Source: Chitinophagales bacterium (lineage in GTDB: Bacteria; Bacteroidota; Bacteroidia; Chitinophagales; Chitinophagaceae). From it: DNA of 6,142 nucleotides. Positions 1-6,142 of the stretch are shown here, piece by piece. The stretch is taken from the NCBI GenBank assembly GCA_013297585.1, contig JAAFHG010000249.1:1-6142 (forward strand). The letters are read 5' to 3'. The stretch's first letter is position 1. Each line of letters begins with the position of its first letter. The position numbers were made by a program, and so were the translations under genes. The notes under the pieces were generated by a model. The model did no database searches, was not told the origin of the DNA, and saw nothing but the letters and a program-made list of their open reading frames with translations.

Positions 1-1282
1 CGCCACCAGGATTTACAGTATAAGTAAATGTTGCACCACTAGCTGTTACATTGGTATGATTAAGATTTGTGACAAGTGGTAAACTTACTAGTGCAGTAGT
101 TATAAAACTACCGGTTACTGGGGTTGCATTACCACCTACATTGGTTGCTTGTACACTATAAAAATATTGTGTACTTGCTGTTAATCCTGTAAGATTTACA
201 CTTAATGGTGTGTTAGTGCTACCTGTTGCTGTTGTACCATTTACACTTTGAGTTAAGCTACCTGCACTTGTACCATAGCGTACAATTGTAGTGCTGCTAT
301 TACCATTGGCATTAACAGTATAGTCAATAATTGCTGTAGTTGCTGTTACAGCACGTGTAGAAACTGAAGTTAAAGTTGGGATCGGCACTGATACTGTGGT
401 AAAATTTTGTACTGCCGAAAATGTACTATCATTATTACCATTGTAAGCTACCACTTGATAAAAGTACTGTGTACCAGCATTTAAAGCAGTTAAATTTCTT
501 GTTAAATTCCAACCTGTACCAGCAGCATACGGGCCATGTAGAGCACTTGCCGTTGCTAAGTTTGTTGCAGTAGTTCCATAGCGTACATAGGCATAATTAT
601 TAGCCCCTAAAGTACCTAAGGTATAATTGATAGTAGCACTGTTACTAGTAATTGCAGTTGGAGATATTGCTGATAAAATTGGACCATTACTTGTTATAAA
701 ATCTGCAATATCTGAGCTAGTAGTACTTCCAACACTATTAGTTGCTGTAACAGTAAAGTAATATACAGTATTTGAATTAAGATTTCTAAGGTTGGCACTA
801 ACATTAGTCCCATTTATTCCTGTGGCAGTTGCACCTGTACTTTGTAAACTTAAGTTGGTTGGAGATGTACCGTAGTTTATTACACTCGCTGTAGCAGCTC
901 CATTTGCATTTAAGATATAGTTTAATGTAACGCTATTAGCACGAATATTAGACGCATTATTAATTCTTGGGATTATAACTGATGGTGCCAAAGAGGACTG
1001 TGTTGTAAAACTATCAAGTGTAGTGGTAGTTGTACCAACTGAATTTGTAGCTGAAATTTGATAGTAATATTTAGTATTAAAGCTTAATCCATTAATACCA
1101 ATACTAGAAGAAACAGGGGTATTTCCTGAAGCACTAAACGATGATGCTGAACTTGTAAGATTTGTTCTATTCAACCCATACTGTATAGTAGAGGTGGTAT
1201 TCTGTCCATTTGGATTAAGTGTATATAAAATTTCATGACTTGTTAAAGAAATTGGAGCTGTTGAAATAGCTGTAATGGTTGG
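1..1282 (-). repeat. Tandem array of FN3-like domain repeats, period about 300 bp (100 codons)
   Basis: Within the minus-strand adhesin-like gene, four full units and the start of a fifth can be aligned by eye, at residues about 341-437, 440-536, 541-635, 642-737 and 742 to the edge. Each unit carries, in order, a strand like TINYTLNANG, an arginine or asparagine before YGTS/YGTT plus a following NL or SL, a segment like VNLTGLTASTQYFYSV, then ATNxxG and a closing F-I/T-T-T. This is the usual order of an FN3-type sandwich. The units have diverged in sequence, but some DNA is still identical: CCATAGCGTACA occurs at 273-284 and 576-587, 303 bp apart. The array is very poor in charge: I count about 15 K/R/D/E in residues 341-767, with no cysteine. 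It is rich in Thr, Ser, Asn and Ala. The copy number beyond the window is unknown. Confidence 0.85.
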
Positions 1283-2302
1283 TGCTAGGGCAGGCTGCAT
1301 ATTTTGATGTAAGGTTGCCACTTCTGCATTTGTAAGTACAGTATTAAATATTTTCAAATCATCAATATCTGCTTGTAAACTTTTGCTACCATTTATATTT
1401 TCCCCTATTTTAAACGTTGTACCTACTGTATTTATTCCTCTAGCCGTTGTAGATACCAATACACCATCTTTATAAATTCTTACATCGCCACCATCATAAG
1501 TAACTATTAGTGTAAAAAATGTACCATTAGTTACATTGTTGGTAAAAGCAATATCATTGCCATAAACTACAAACGAACCAGCAGATGCACTAGTTTGGTC
1601 ATACGCGAATGTTCTATTATTAGTTGCAGCACCCCAAGAAAATACTGAGTTTGTAAATGCTAGAGCACTTGTAAAAGCCATTCTTACTGCAATGGTTCTG
1701 GCACTAATACCTTGAGGAATGTTTGATAAACTAGAACTTAATACAGTTGTACTGGTAATTCCACTATTTATTCTTATTGCACTATTGGCAGTTGCCCCAT
1801 TAGATGTATAAGTAGTAGAACCCCCAGCAGGAAAAAAAGATGGGGTTAAAGATGCACTGCCTACACTAGAAGCTAAGTTGCCATTAAAACCAAAGTCATA
1901 AATTGGACTAGGTAATGGTGGCGTGGCGGATGCTTTTGTAGTAAAACTTCCATCAGGATAATATAATGGACTTCCCATTGATGGAATTGCTCTTTGTACA
2001 AGTACAGAATAATTATAAGTTGTATTAGGCGCTAAACCGGTAATAGTAAGTTTAGTTCCGTTTACACCAGGGTTAACTGTAATATTTGTACCGTTTACAT
2101 TAGTACCCTGTGTTCTAGGATTACCTGGTGCTACTACATAACCAACATTGTAAGTATAGGTTTCACCTGCTGGCACTCCAAGTACAACATTAATTTCTGC
2201 AGTGGTATTGGTAACTGCACCAACACCCTGTGTTACGAGTGTTTGAGCATAATTTATATATACCAAACAAGTTAAAATTAAAAGCGTAAATAATTTTTTC
2301 AT
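1..2302 (-). CDS. Secreted multidomain adhesin-like protein: signal peptide, LamG-like domain, FN3-like repeat array (partial, C-terminus outside window)
   Basis: Reading the minus strand from the ATG at 2302-2300 gives 767 codons with no stop up to the left edge, so the C-terminus is missing. Residues 1-19 (MKKLFTLLIL..., ending NYA|QT) form a signal peptide. Residues 22-130 look like an FN3-like beta-sandwich (LTITGLAPNTTYNYSV, then GSFTT). Residues 135-332 resemble a LamG/concanavalin-like domain: YDFGFNGNLA at its start, YKDG at 277-280, and DIDDLKIFNTVLTNAEV near its end, the typical closing strand of that family. From residue 341 onward FN3-like units of about 100 residues follow. The only cysteine is Cys12, in the signal peptide. 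Family knowledge suggests carbohydrate or surface binding by the LamG-like domain, with the FN3-like units as a stalk; this is inference. A type IX secretion C-terminal domain may lie outside the window. The start is chosen because the signal peptide follows it directly and the upstream bases are A/T-rich (taaaatatttaaga before the ATG) without a clear Shine-Dalgarno sequence. No specific gene name is justified. Confidence 0.88.
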   Translation of the reverse strand, partial: MKKLFTLLILTCLVYINYAQTLVTQGVGAVTNTTAEINVVLGVPAGETYTYNVGYVVAPGNPRTQGTNVNGTNITVNPGVNGTKLTITGLAPNTTYNYSVLVQRAIPSMGSPLYYPDGSFTTKASATPPLPSPIYDFGFNGNLASSVGSASLTPSFFPAGGSTTYTSNGATANSAIRINSGITSTTVLSSSLSNIPQGISARTIAVRMAFTSALAFTNSVFSWGAATNNRTFAYDQTSASAGSFVVYGNDIAFTNNVTNGTFFTLIVTYDGGDVRIYKDGVLVSTTARGINTVGTTFKIGENINGSKSLQADIDDLKIFNTVLTNAEVATLHQNMQPALAPTITAISTAPISLTSHEILYTLNPNGQNTTSTIQYGLNRTNLTSSASSFSASGNTPVSSSIGINGLSFNTKYYYQISATNSVGTTTTTLDSFTTQSSLAPSVIIPRINNASNIRANSVTLNYILNANGAATASVINYGTSPTNLSLQSTGATATGINGTNVSANLRNLNSNTVYYFTVTATNSVGSTTSSDIADFITSNGPILSAISPTAITSNSATINYTLGTLGANNYAYVRYGTTATNLATASALHGPYAAGTGWNLTRNLTALNAGTQYFYQVVAYNGNNDSTFSAVQNFTTVSVPIPTLTSVSTRAVTATTAIIDYTVNANGNSSTTIVRYGTSAGSLTQSVNGTTATGSTNTPLSVNLTGLTASTQYFYSVQATNVGGNATPVTGSFITTALVSLPLVTNLNHTNVTASGATFTYTVNPGG

Positions 2303-2356
2303 TCTTAAATATTTTACGCGAAATACTTTAAACAGTGGTTGTTTAAAAACATACGT

Positions 2357-2579
2357 TTTACCAAATACCATTTTGGTTTTACTAAACATTCAAATGCTTG
2401 AGCATAACTATAGCTAATAAAAAATAGATGAATTCTACGGCAACTTTATTAATTGACTAAGTAAACTGCTGCAAATAAATTGCCTAGCGTATTAAATTAA
2501 GAATACTTTATAATAGTAATAGTATGTAGAAATATAATGCAAATATTCTGTTGGTAAATGCAAAACACCAATTGGTAAA
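2357..2579. promoter_or_regulatory. Three copies of TTGGTAAA on both strands, one overlapping a 10-bp palindrome: possible operator sites
   Basis: TTGGTAAA occurs on the plus strand at 2551-2558 and 2572-2579. The two copies start 21 bp apart, about two helical turns, so they would sit on the same face of the DNA. A third copy lies on the minus strand at 2357-2364 (TTTACCAA on plus), about 55 bp upstream of the minus-strand start codon. The second plus copy overlaps the perfect palindrome ACCAATTGGT at 2567-2576. By hand estimate at 70% AT, less than one chance copy is expected in this stretch on both strands. The arrangement would suit a regulator shared by both divergent genes, but no regulator is known from the window and I do not recognise the motif. 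Confidence 0.35.
2360..2377. repeat. Small inverted repeat (6-bp arms, 6-nt loop)
   Basis: ACCAAA at 2360-2365 is complementary to TTTGGT at 2372-2377, leaving the loop TACCAT. It overlaps the minus-strand TTGGTAAA copy and would fall in the 5' untranslated region or promoter of the adhesin-like gene. The arms are short and AT-rich. It may be a protein-binding site or simply chance; it is too weak for a terminator and has no T-tract. Confidence 0.3.
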
Positions 2580-2633
2580 ATACTGAATTTGATAGATATT
2601 ACTGATTTGTAGTTTTATCTAAATTTAAAAATT

Positions 2634-3656
2634 ATGATTCAAAAAAAAAATTATTTCAGCGCAGTAACTATGTTAATTATGAGTTGCTTTAGTAATGTGC
2701 AAGCACAAATTGCAGGCGATGTTACAAAAATGATTGTGGCAGATGGTAAACTAATTATTGGTGGACAATTTGAAAAAAGCGATCGCAGAATAGTTAATAA
2801 TGTAACCGTGTGGGATGGTACCAAACTAACAGGTATAGGTAAAGGGGTTGATGGCAAATGCCACGATTTAGTTATGACTACAGATAAAAATCTTTTTGTG
2901 GCAGGCGATTATAGTGTTGTAAACAAAGCTACTGATGGGTCTAGCGAAATAGCAAGCAATAGAATTGCTAAATGGAATGGTACAGCATGGGCTTCGCTTG
3001 GCTCGCAAACAGTTGATAGAGATGTGTATGCAGTTGCACAAAAAGACAATAAATTATATATTGGTGGCAACTTCACAAAAGTGGGTGGCAATATCGAAAC
3101 TAAAGGTGTAGCTATGCACGATGGAAAAAAATGGAGTGCCGTAGGTAATGCGAAATTTGATAGAGCCGTTTTAGCAATGGCATTTTTAGGTAACGATTTA
3201 TATGTGGGTGGAATTTTTACAATAAATGGAGATGAACCAGCCGAAAATTTTGCAAAATGGGATGGTAAAGCTTGGAGTGAACCTGTTAATGGTGGCATTG
3301 GAAATGTAACTTGTATGGCAAGCGATGGAAAAAACCTATATGTAGGTACAAAATCTGGAGTAAAAGTATTTGATGGCAAAACGGTAACAACTCTAAAAGG
3401 TGCACCCGAAGCCGAAATTTATAGTATATTTTTAGATGGAAGCAAAGTGTATATATCTGGCGACTTCGATAATATTGGTAAAAAACCAACCGGACATGTT
3501 GCTTTATTTGATGGTGGTAGCTGGACCGCTTATCCTGAAATTCCATACTCAATTATAAGTGCAGTTGCAGTATATAATAATACATTATATGTTGGTGGAA
3601 AATTTGAAGGTGGCATAAGAAAATGGGATGGTAAAGCTTGGGTTACTTTATTTTAA
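2634..3656 (+). CDS. Exported seven-repeat (WDG-type) beta-propeller protein of unknown function
   Basis: The gene encodes 340 residues. Residues 1-24 are a signal peptide (charged start MIQKK, hydrophobic core, VQA|Q cleavage). LIMSC at 14-18 is a poor lipobox, so lipoprotein processing is possible but less likely. The rest is seven repeats of about 40-50 residues. Each has a strand like NKLYIGGNF or NTLYVGGKF, followed by a (W/F/H)-(D/N)-G turn and usually a W: WDG 60-62, WNG 114-116, HDG 162-164, WDG 209-211, FDG 246-248, FDG 292-294, WDG 331-333. The pattern resembles Kelch-like and Rax2-like propellers, and seven units would close a seven-bladed ring. No catalytic residues and no type IX secretion sorting domain are visible, since the protein ends inside the last blade. 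It probably acts in the periplasm or outside the cell, perhaps in binding; the function is unknown. It stands alone: divergent from the adhesin-like gene and followed by a strong terminator. The ATG is chosen because the signal peptide starts there; bases before it are A/T-rich without a Shine-Dalgarno sequence. Confidence 0.9.
   Translation: MIQKKNYFSAVTMLIMSCFSNVQAQIAGDVTKMIVADGKLIIGGQFEKSDRRIVNNVTVWDGTKLTGIGKGVDGKCHDLVMTTDKNLFVAGDYSVVNKATDGSSEIASNRIAKWNGTAWASLGSQTVDRDVYAVAQKDNKLYIGGNFTKVGGNIETKGVAMHDGKKWSAVGNAKFDRAVLAMAFLGNDLYVGGIFTINGDEPAENFAKWDGKAWSEPVNGGIGNVTCMASDGKNLYVGTKSGVKVFDGKTVTTLKGAPEAEIYSIFLDGSKVYISGDFDNIGKKPTGHVALFDGGSWTAYPEIPYSIISAVAVYNNTLYVGGKFEGGIRKWDGKAWVTLF
2641..2650 (+). 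repeat. A10 homopolymer in codons 3-6 of the propeller gene
   Basis: Ten consecutive A residues lie just after the start codon and encode part of the lysine-rich start of the signal peptide. A gain or loss of one base would shift the frame inside the signal peptide and abolish the protein. A-rich early codons are common in AT-rich genomes because they keep the start site unstructured, so this need not be a switch. Confidence 0.6.
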
Positions 3657-3678
3657 TTTACTCGAATAAAAAGATAGC

Positions 3679-3719
3679 ATATAAAAATCCTCCTTTTTTT
3701 AAAAGGAGGATTTTTATAT
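3679..3719 (+). terminator. Strong intrinsic terminator hairpin after the propeller gene
   Basis: The bases 3679-3697 are perfectly complementary to 3701-3719, giving a 19-bp stem around a TTT loop. The G/C core is TCCTCC paired with GGAGGA, flanked by A and T runs, and the 3' arm ends in a T-rich stretch (TTTTT then ATATTT). It begins 22 bp after the TAA of the propeller gene. The stem is nearly symmetrical, so it could also stop transcription coming from the right. It ends only 11 bp before the kinase start codon, so transcripts starting before it should rarely reach the kinase gene. Confidence 0.9.
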
Positions 3720-3722
3720 TTG
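3715..3722 (+). promoter_or_regulatory. Candidate Bacteroidota -7 promoter box (TATATTTG) for the kinase gene
   Basis: TATATTTG matches the Bacteroidota housekeeping -7 consensus TAnnTTTG exactly. It overlaps the 3' arm of the terminator and ends 8 bp before the ATG at 3731. Transcription from it should begin within a few bases of that ATG, giving a leaderless or almost leaderless mRNA. There is no true TTG at the -33 position; only the T-run of the hairpin (3694-3700) lies there. In AT-rich DNA this match could be chance, but the terminator just before the gene means the kinase needs its own promoter. Confidence 0.5.
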
Positions 3723-3730
3723 TATACTTC

Positions 3731-6142
3731 ATGAAAAAAATAATTATTACTATATTTTTAACCTTACAGCTACTACAATTATTAGCACAAGACCCTGTGT
3801 TCCGAATCATTAGTAACCTAAATGGCTTACCTAGCAACACTATTTACAATATTTTACAAGACAAACTTGGTTTTATTTGGATTGCCCACGACAAAGGCTT
3901 AACAAGGTACGATGGCAAAATATTTAAACCCTACTTTGCACCCACGCAACAAGGTAAAAGCTTAAGCTATATTAAAGAAATAAATACTACCATTTGGTGC
4001 CAAGACTTTGCAGGTAATGTGTATTATACCAAAAACGACTCGTTAAAAAAAGAAGAACAGCTGTACGGTACTGGCACTAACTCACCTGCCACTATTATCA
4101 ATAAAAGTGAGATTGTTGTTATTTCTCAAAAAGGTATTTCAGGCATTAATACGGTAAACAACTTACCCTTTTCTGCTATCCAAAAAACCATTGCAATCTC
4201 TGCTGTTTACAGCAATGGCAAATCTGTTATTTATGCTGATGCCAATAAAATATTTGAATGGTCGCATAAAACAGCAAGCCTATTATTTGAACTGCCCAAA
4301 ATAATTCCTACATTTTATTTTTTACAACAAGTAAAGCAACAATTGTATGGCATTACCAAAGATCACTATCCTTATGTATACCAAATAAATAAAGATAAAT
4401 GCATTGCCATAAATATTTTACAGCCAGGGTTATTTGTACAAGATGTAACTACTATTGGCAACGAAATTTGGGTAAGCACAAGTACAGGTGCTTATTGTTT
4501 TAATACTAACTGGCAACCACTATACAATGGCTTTTGTTTTTTTAAAGGCAACAGTATCTCTAAAATTATAAAAGACAGAGAGGGTAATTACTGGTTTAGC
4601 ACACTTAATAAAGGCATTATTATTGTGCCTGATATGAATGCTAAATTATACAAGTATAAAGACTATGCTATCACTTCGCTTGCTACAGATGGCAATAATA
4701 TTATTGCTGGTACAGCTACCAATCAATTGGTATATTACAATGCCATCAATAGCAGTTTTACAAAAAGCTATTCAGCAAATGCTAACAACGAGATTGTAAA
4801 TATTTTTTGCGACAACACCAAGCAGCAAATACTGTTTAGCGCCAGCAAAATATTTTCGTTACTACCAAATGGTGTGGTAACAATATTTAATAAAACTGCA
4901 GGTAAATGCATTACTATTTTAGACAGCAATTTCTACCTTAGTGCTTACTCAGGCGGCGTATCGCTATTAAGACGTAGTACATCGCAAGTCGATGTACCAA
5001 CATGGCTAAAAAATGGCAAATGTATATATAATAATTATTCATTATTTAATGTTGCCTTACGTGGCAGATGGGTATCTTACAGTGGCAAAGACAGCACTGT
5101 ATATGCTGCCACTTCAAGTGGTTTATACTATTTTTCGCCCAAAGGCAAAGGTAAAATTACAGTTAGTGGTAAGGAAATCTATGCATCCCAATTAGAACTA
5201 GTAAACGATGGTTTATTTGCTGCAACCTTCTCAGATGGTTTGCTATTTATAGATAGAAATGGCGTGGCAACCAACATTAACAACAACAGCATTAATAAAA
5301 CCATTTACAAGTTAAAAAGCGACGGCAACTTTTTATGGTTAATAACGGATGGTGCCTTACAGAAGTATAATAGAAGCAACAATACAGTAGTTAACTATAC
5401 AGATGCTGATGGCTTACCTAAAGCAGAAATAAAAGATATTTTAATACACAACGCAACCATTTATTTAGCTACTACAGAAGGCTTAGTAGCTTTTAACGAT
5501 AAATTAAGCAATAGAAATACTATTGCGCCTAATTTATACATTAATGAAGTATTGGTAAATAACGAAGCAATACCATTGAGTAGCCACTATCAACTTACTA
5601 GTAACCAAAACAATATTGCCATTAATTTCTCGCTGCTATCGTTTAAAAATAGTGAAAACGCAGAAAAAATAGAGTACAAAATAAACGAGGGTGCATGGCA
5701 AACATTGACAAGCAATAGCAGAACATTAAGCCTTGCTTCGTTGGCCGCAGGTAATTATCAAATTACAATAAGGGCTTTTAATAAAGATGGTATTGCTACC
5801 AACCAAAATATTCAGCTACATTTTTCAATAGCAGCACCGTTTTATAAGCAACTGTGGTTTATTGTGTTACTGCTACTAACAGCTATAATCTTAATATACA
5901 TTTTTTTTAAAATACGAATAAGGCATATCACCCAAAAAAATGAGTTTTTATCGCAAAAAATAAAGCTAGAGCAAGAATTACAACAAAGCATGCTTGCTTC
6001 TATTAAAAGCCAAATGAATCCACATTTTTTGTTCAATGCCCTAAATACCATTCAATCCTACATATACACAAACGATAAAGAAAATGCTAGCCAATATCTA
6101 GGCAAGTTTTCTTCGCTTACACGTATGATACTAGACATGAGC
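3731..6142 (+). CDS. LytS-type membrane sensor histidine kinase with periplasmic propeller and Y_Y_Y-like domain (partial, C-terminus outside window)
   Basis: The frame is open for 804 codons from ATG 3731 to the right edge. Residues 1-19 are a signal peptide (MKKIIITIFL..., LLA|Q). The extracytoplasmic part up to about residue 620 holds two-component-regulator propeller repeats. Clear ones are at 32-62 (GLPSNTIYNILQD, GFIWIAHDKGL, YDG), 273-300 (IIKDREGNYWFST) and 558-589 (DADGLPKAEIKDIL, IYLATTEGL); those between are much worn. Residues 627-702 fit a Y_Y_Y-like beta-sandwich (IEYKINEGAWQTL, GNYQITIRAFNKDG). One membrane helix spans about 708-726, followed by a charged helical linker and the His_kinase (LytS/YehU family) motif QMNPHFLFNALNTIQ, with His765 as the probable phosphoacceptor. 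The ATP-binding N and G boxes lie beyond the window. The protein should sense an extracytoplasmic signal and pass phosphate to a response regulator. In this family that is often a LytTR-type protein encoded next door, but it is not visible here. No AraC-type output is seen, so it is not yet shown to be a hybrid sensor. The start is supported by the signal peptide. Confidence 0.93.
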   Translation, partial: MKKIIITIFLTLQLLQLLAQDPVFRIISNLNGLPSNTIYNILQDKLGFIWIAHDKGLTRYDGKIFKPYFAPTQQGKSLSYIKEINTTIWCQDFAGNVYYTKNDSLKKEEQLYGTGTNSPATIINKSEIVVISQKGISGINTVNNLPFSAIQKTIAISAVYSNGKSVIYADANKIFEWSHKTASLLFELPKIIPTFYFLQQVKQQLYGITKDHYPYVYQINKDKCIAINILQPGLFVQDVTTIGNEIWVSTSTGAYCFNTNWQPLYNGFCFFKGNSISKIIKDREGNYWFSTLNKGIIIVPDMNAKLYKYKDYAITSLATDGNNIIAGTATNQLVYYNAINSSFTKSYSANANNEIVNIFCDNTKQQILFSASKIFSLLPNGVVTIFNKTAGKCITILDSNFYLSAYSGGVSLLRRSTSQVDVPTWLKNGKCIYNNYSLFNVALRGRWVSYSGKDSTVYAATSSGLYYFSPKGKGKITVSGKEIYASQLELVNDGLFAATFSDGLLFIDRNGVATNINNNSINKTIYKLKSDGNFLWLITDGALQKYNRSNNTVVNYTDADGLPKAEIKDILIHNATIYLATTEGLVAFNDKLSNRNTIAPNLYINEVLVNNEAIPLSSHYQLTSNQNNIAINFSLLSFKNSENAEKIEYKINEGAWQTLTSNSRTLSLASLAAGNYQITIRAFNKDGIATNQNIQLHFSIAAPFYKQLWFIVLLLLTAIILIYIFFKIRIRHITQKNEFLSQKIKLEQELQQSMLASIKSQMNPHFLFNALNTIQSYIYTNDKENASQYLGKFSSLTRMILDMS

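Larger units (their letters stand above)
2303..2633. other. Divergent intergenic region between two exported-protein genes
   Basis: These 331 bases separate two start codons that point away from each other, so the promoters of both genes should lie here. I see no open reading frame worth calling and no RNA gene. For the plus-strand gene, the nearest match to the Bacteroidota -7 box TAnnTTTG is TGAATTTG at 2584-2591, with one mismatch and no convincing -33 TTG at the right distance. For the minus-strand gene, TTTATTTG (complement of 2472-2479) and AATATTTG (complement of 2540-2547) each have one mismatch. None is strong enough to call as a promoter. The region does contain the TTGGTAAA copies and the small inverted repeats listed separately. 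Confidence 0.7.

Noticed and set aside
1..1282. Periodic repeats of about 300 bp considered as a CRISPR or mobile repeat array
   Set aside because: The period equals one protein domain, the repeats are diverged, and the minus-strand frame is open throughout; this is a coding repeat.
2584..2609. TGAATTTG and CTGATTTG considered as -7 promoter boxes for the propeller gene
   Set aside because: Each departs from TAnnTTTG and neither has a TTG about 19-21 bp upstream, so neither was called as a promoter.
2651..2690. LIMSC near the start of the propeller protein considered as a lipoprotein signal
   Set aside because: Met at the -2 position is atypical for a lipobox, and a good signal peptidase I site (VQA|Q) follows; kept only as an alternative.
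2909..3379. Open frame of 156 codons on the minus strand inside the propeller gene
   Set aside because: It is antisense to a gene with a signal peptide and clear repeats, has no signal or domain of its own, and its composition follows from the WDG/GG codons read backwards. The shorter minus-strand frames at 2651-2857 and 3286-3552 fail for the same reason.
3658..3840. Minus-strand frame of 60 codons across the terminator and kinase start
   Set aside because: It spans the terminator hairpin and the signal peptide of the kinase, has no supporting motif, and is best explained as chance.
5013..5195. Plus-strand frame of 60 codons inside the kinase gene
   Set aside because: It overlaps the continuous kinase frame throughout and shows no domain.
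5842..6051. Minus-strand frame of 69 codons opposite the kinase transmembrane and histidine region
   Set aside because: The opposite strand encodes the transmembrane helix and the conserved NPHFLFN motif, so this frame is a shadow.

Overview
The window looks like chromosomal DNA of a Bacteroidota bacterium, probably of the Chitinophagales/Sphingobacteriales type; that placement is inference. It is AT-rich and the gene starts lack clear Shine-Dalgarno sequences. One exact TAnnTTTG promoter box is present. All three predicted proteins begin with a short signal peptide ending in A|Q. A LytS-type sensor kinase with a periplasmic propeller and Y_Y_Y-like domain is a hallmark architecture of that phylum. 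No RNA gene, CRISPR array, insertion sequence, integrase or phage gene was found.

Layout. (1) From about 2302 down to the left edge, on the minus strand, runs a large open-ended gene for a secreted, adhesin-like protein. It has a signal peptide, an N-terminal FN3-like domain, a LamG/concanavalin-like domain, and then a tandem array of FN3-like repeats of about 100 residues that continues past the window. (2) A divergent, gene-free stretch (2303-2633) holds three copies of an 8-bp motif, TTGGTAAA, on both strands, plus a 10-bp palindrome. (3) On the plus strand, 2634-3656 encodes an exported 340-residue protein made of seven WDG-type repeats, predicted to fold as a seven-bladed beta-propeller. 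(4) A perfect 19-bp stem hairpin with a T-rich tail (3679-3719) follows as a terminator. Its 3' arm overlaps a consensus -7 promoter box that lies only 8 bp before the next start codon. (5) From 3731 to the right edge runs a membrane sensor histidine kinase, cut off just after its phosphoacceptor-histidine motif.

Together these suggest a surface or envelope locus: two divergently transcribed exported proteins and a sensor kinase whose extracytoplasmic part probably detects an envelope or extracellular signal. No sequence evidence proves that the kinase controls the other two genes. I do not see a clearly new system. The points most worth checking are the overlapping terminator and promoter before the kinase, the shared motif in the divergent intergenic region, and the stand-alone seven-repeat propeller protein.
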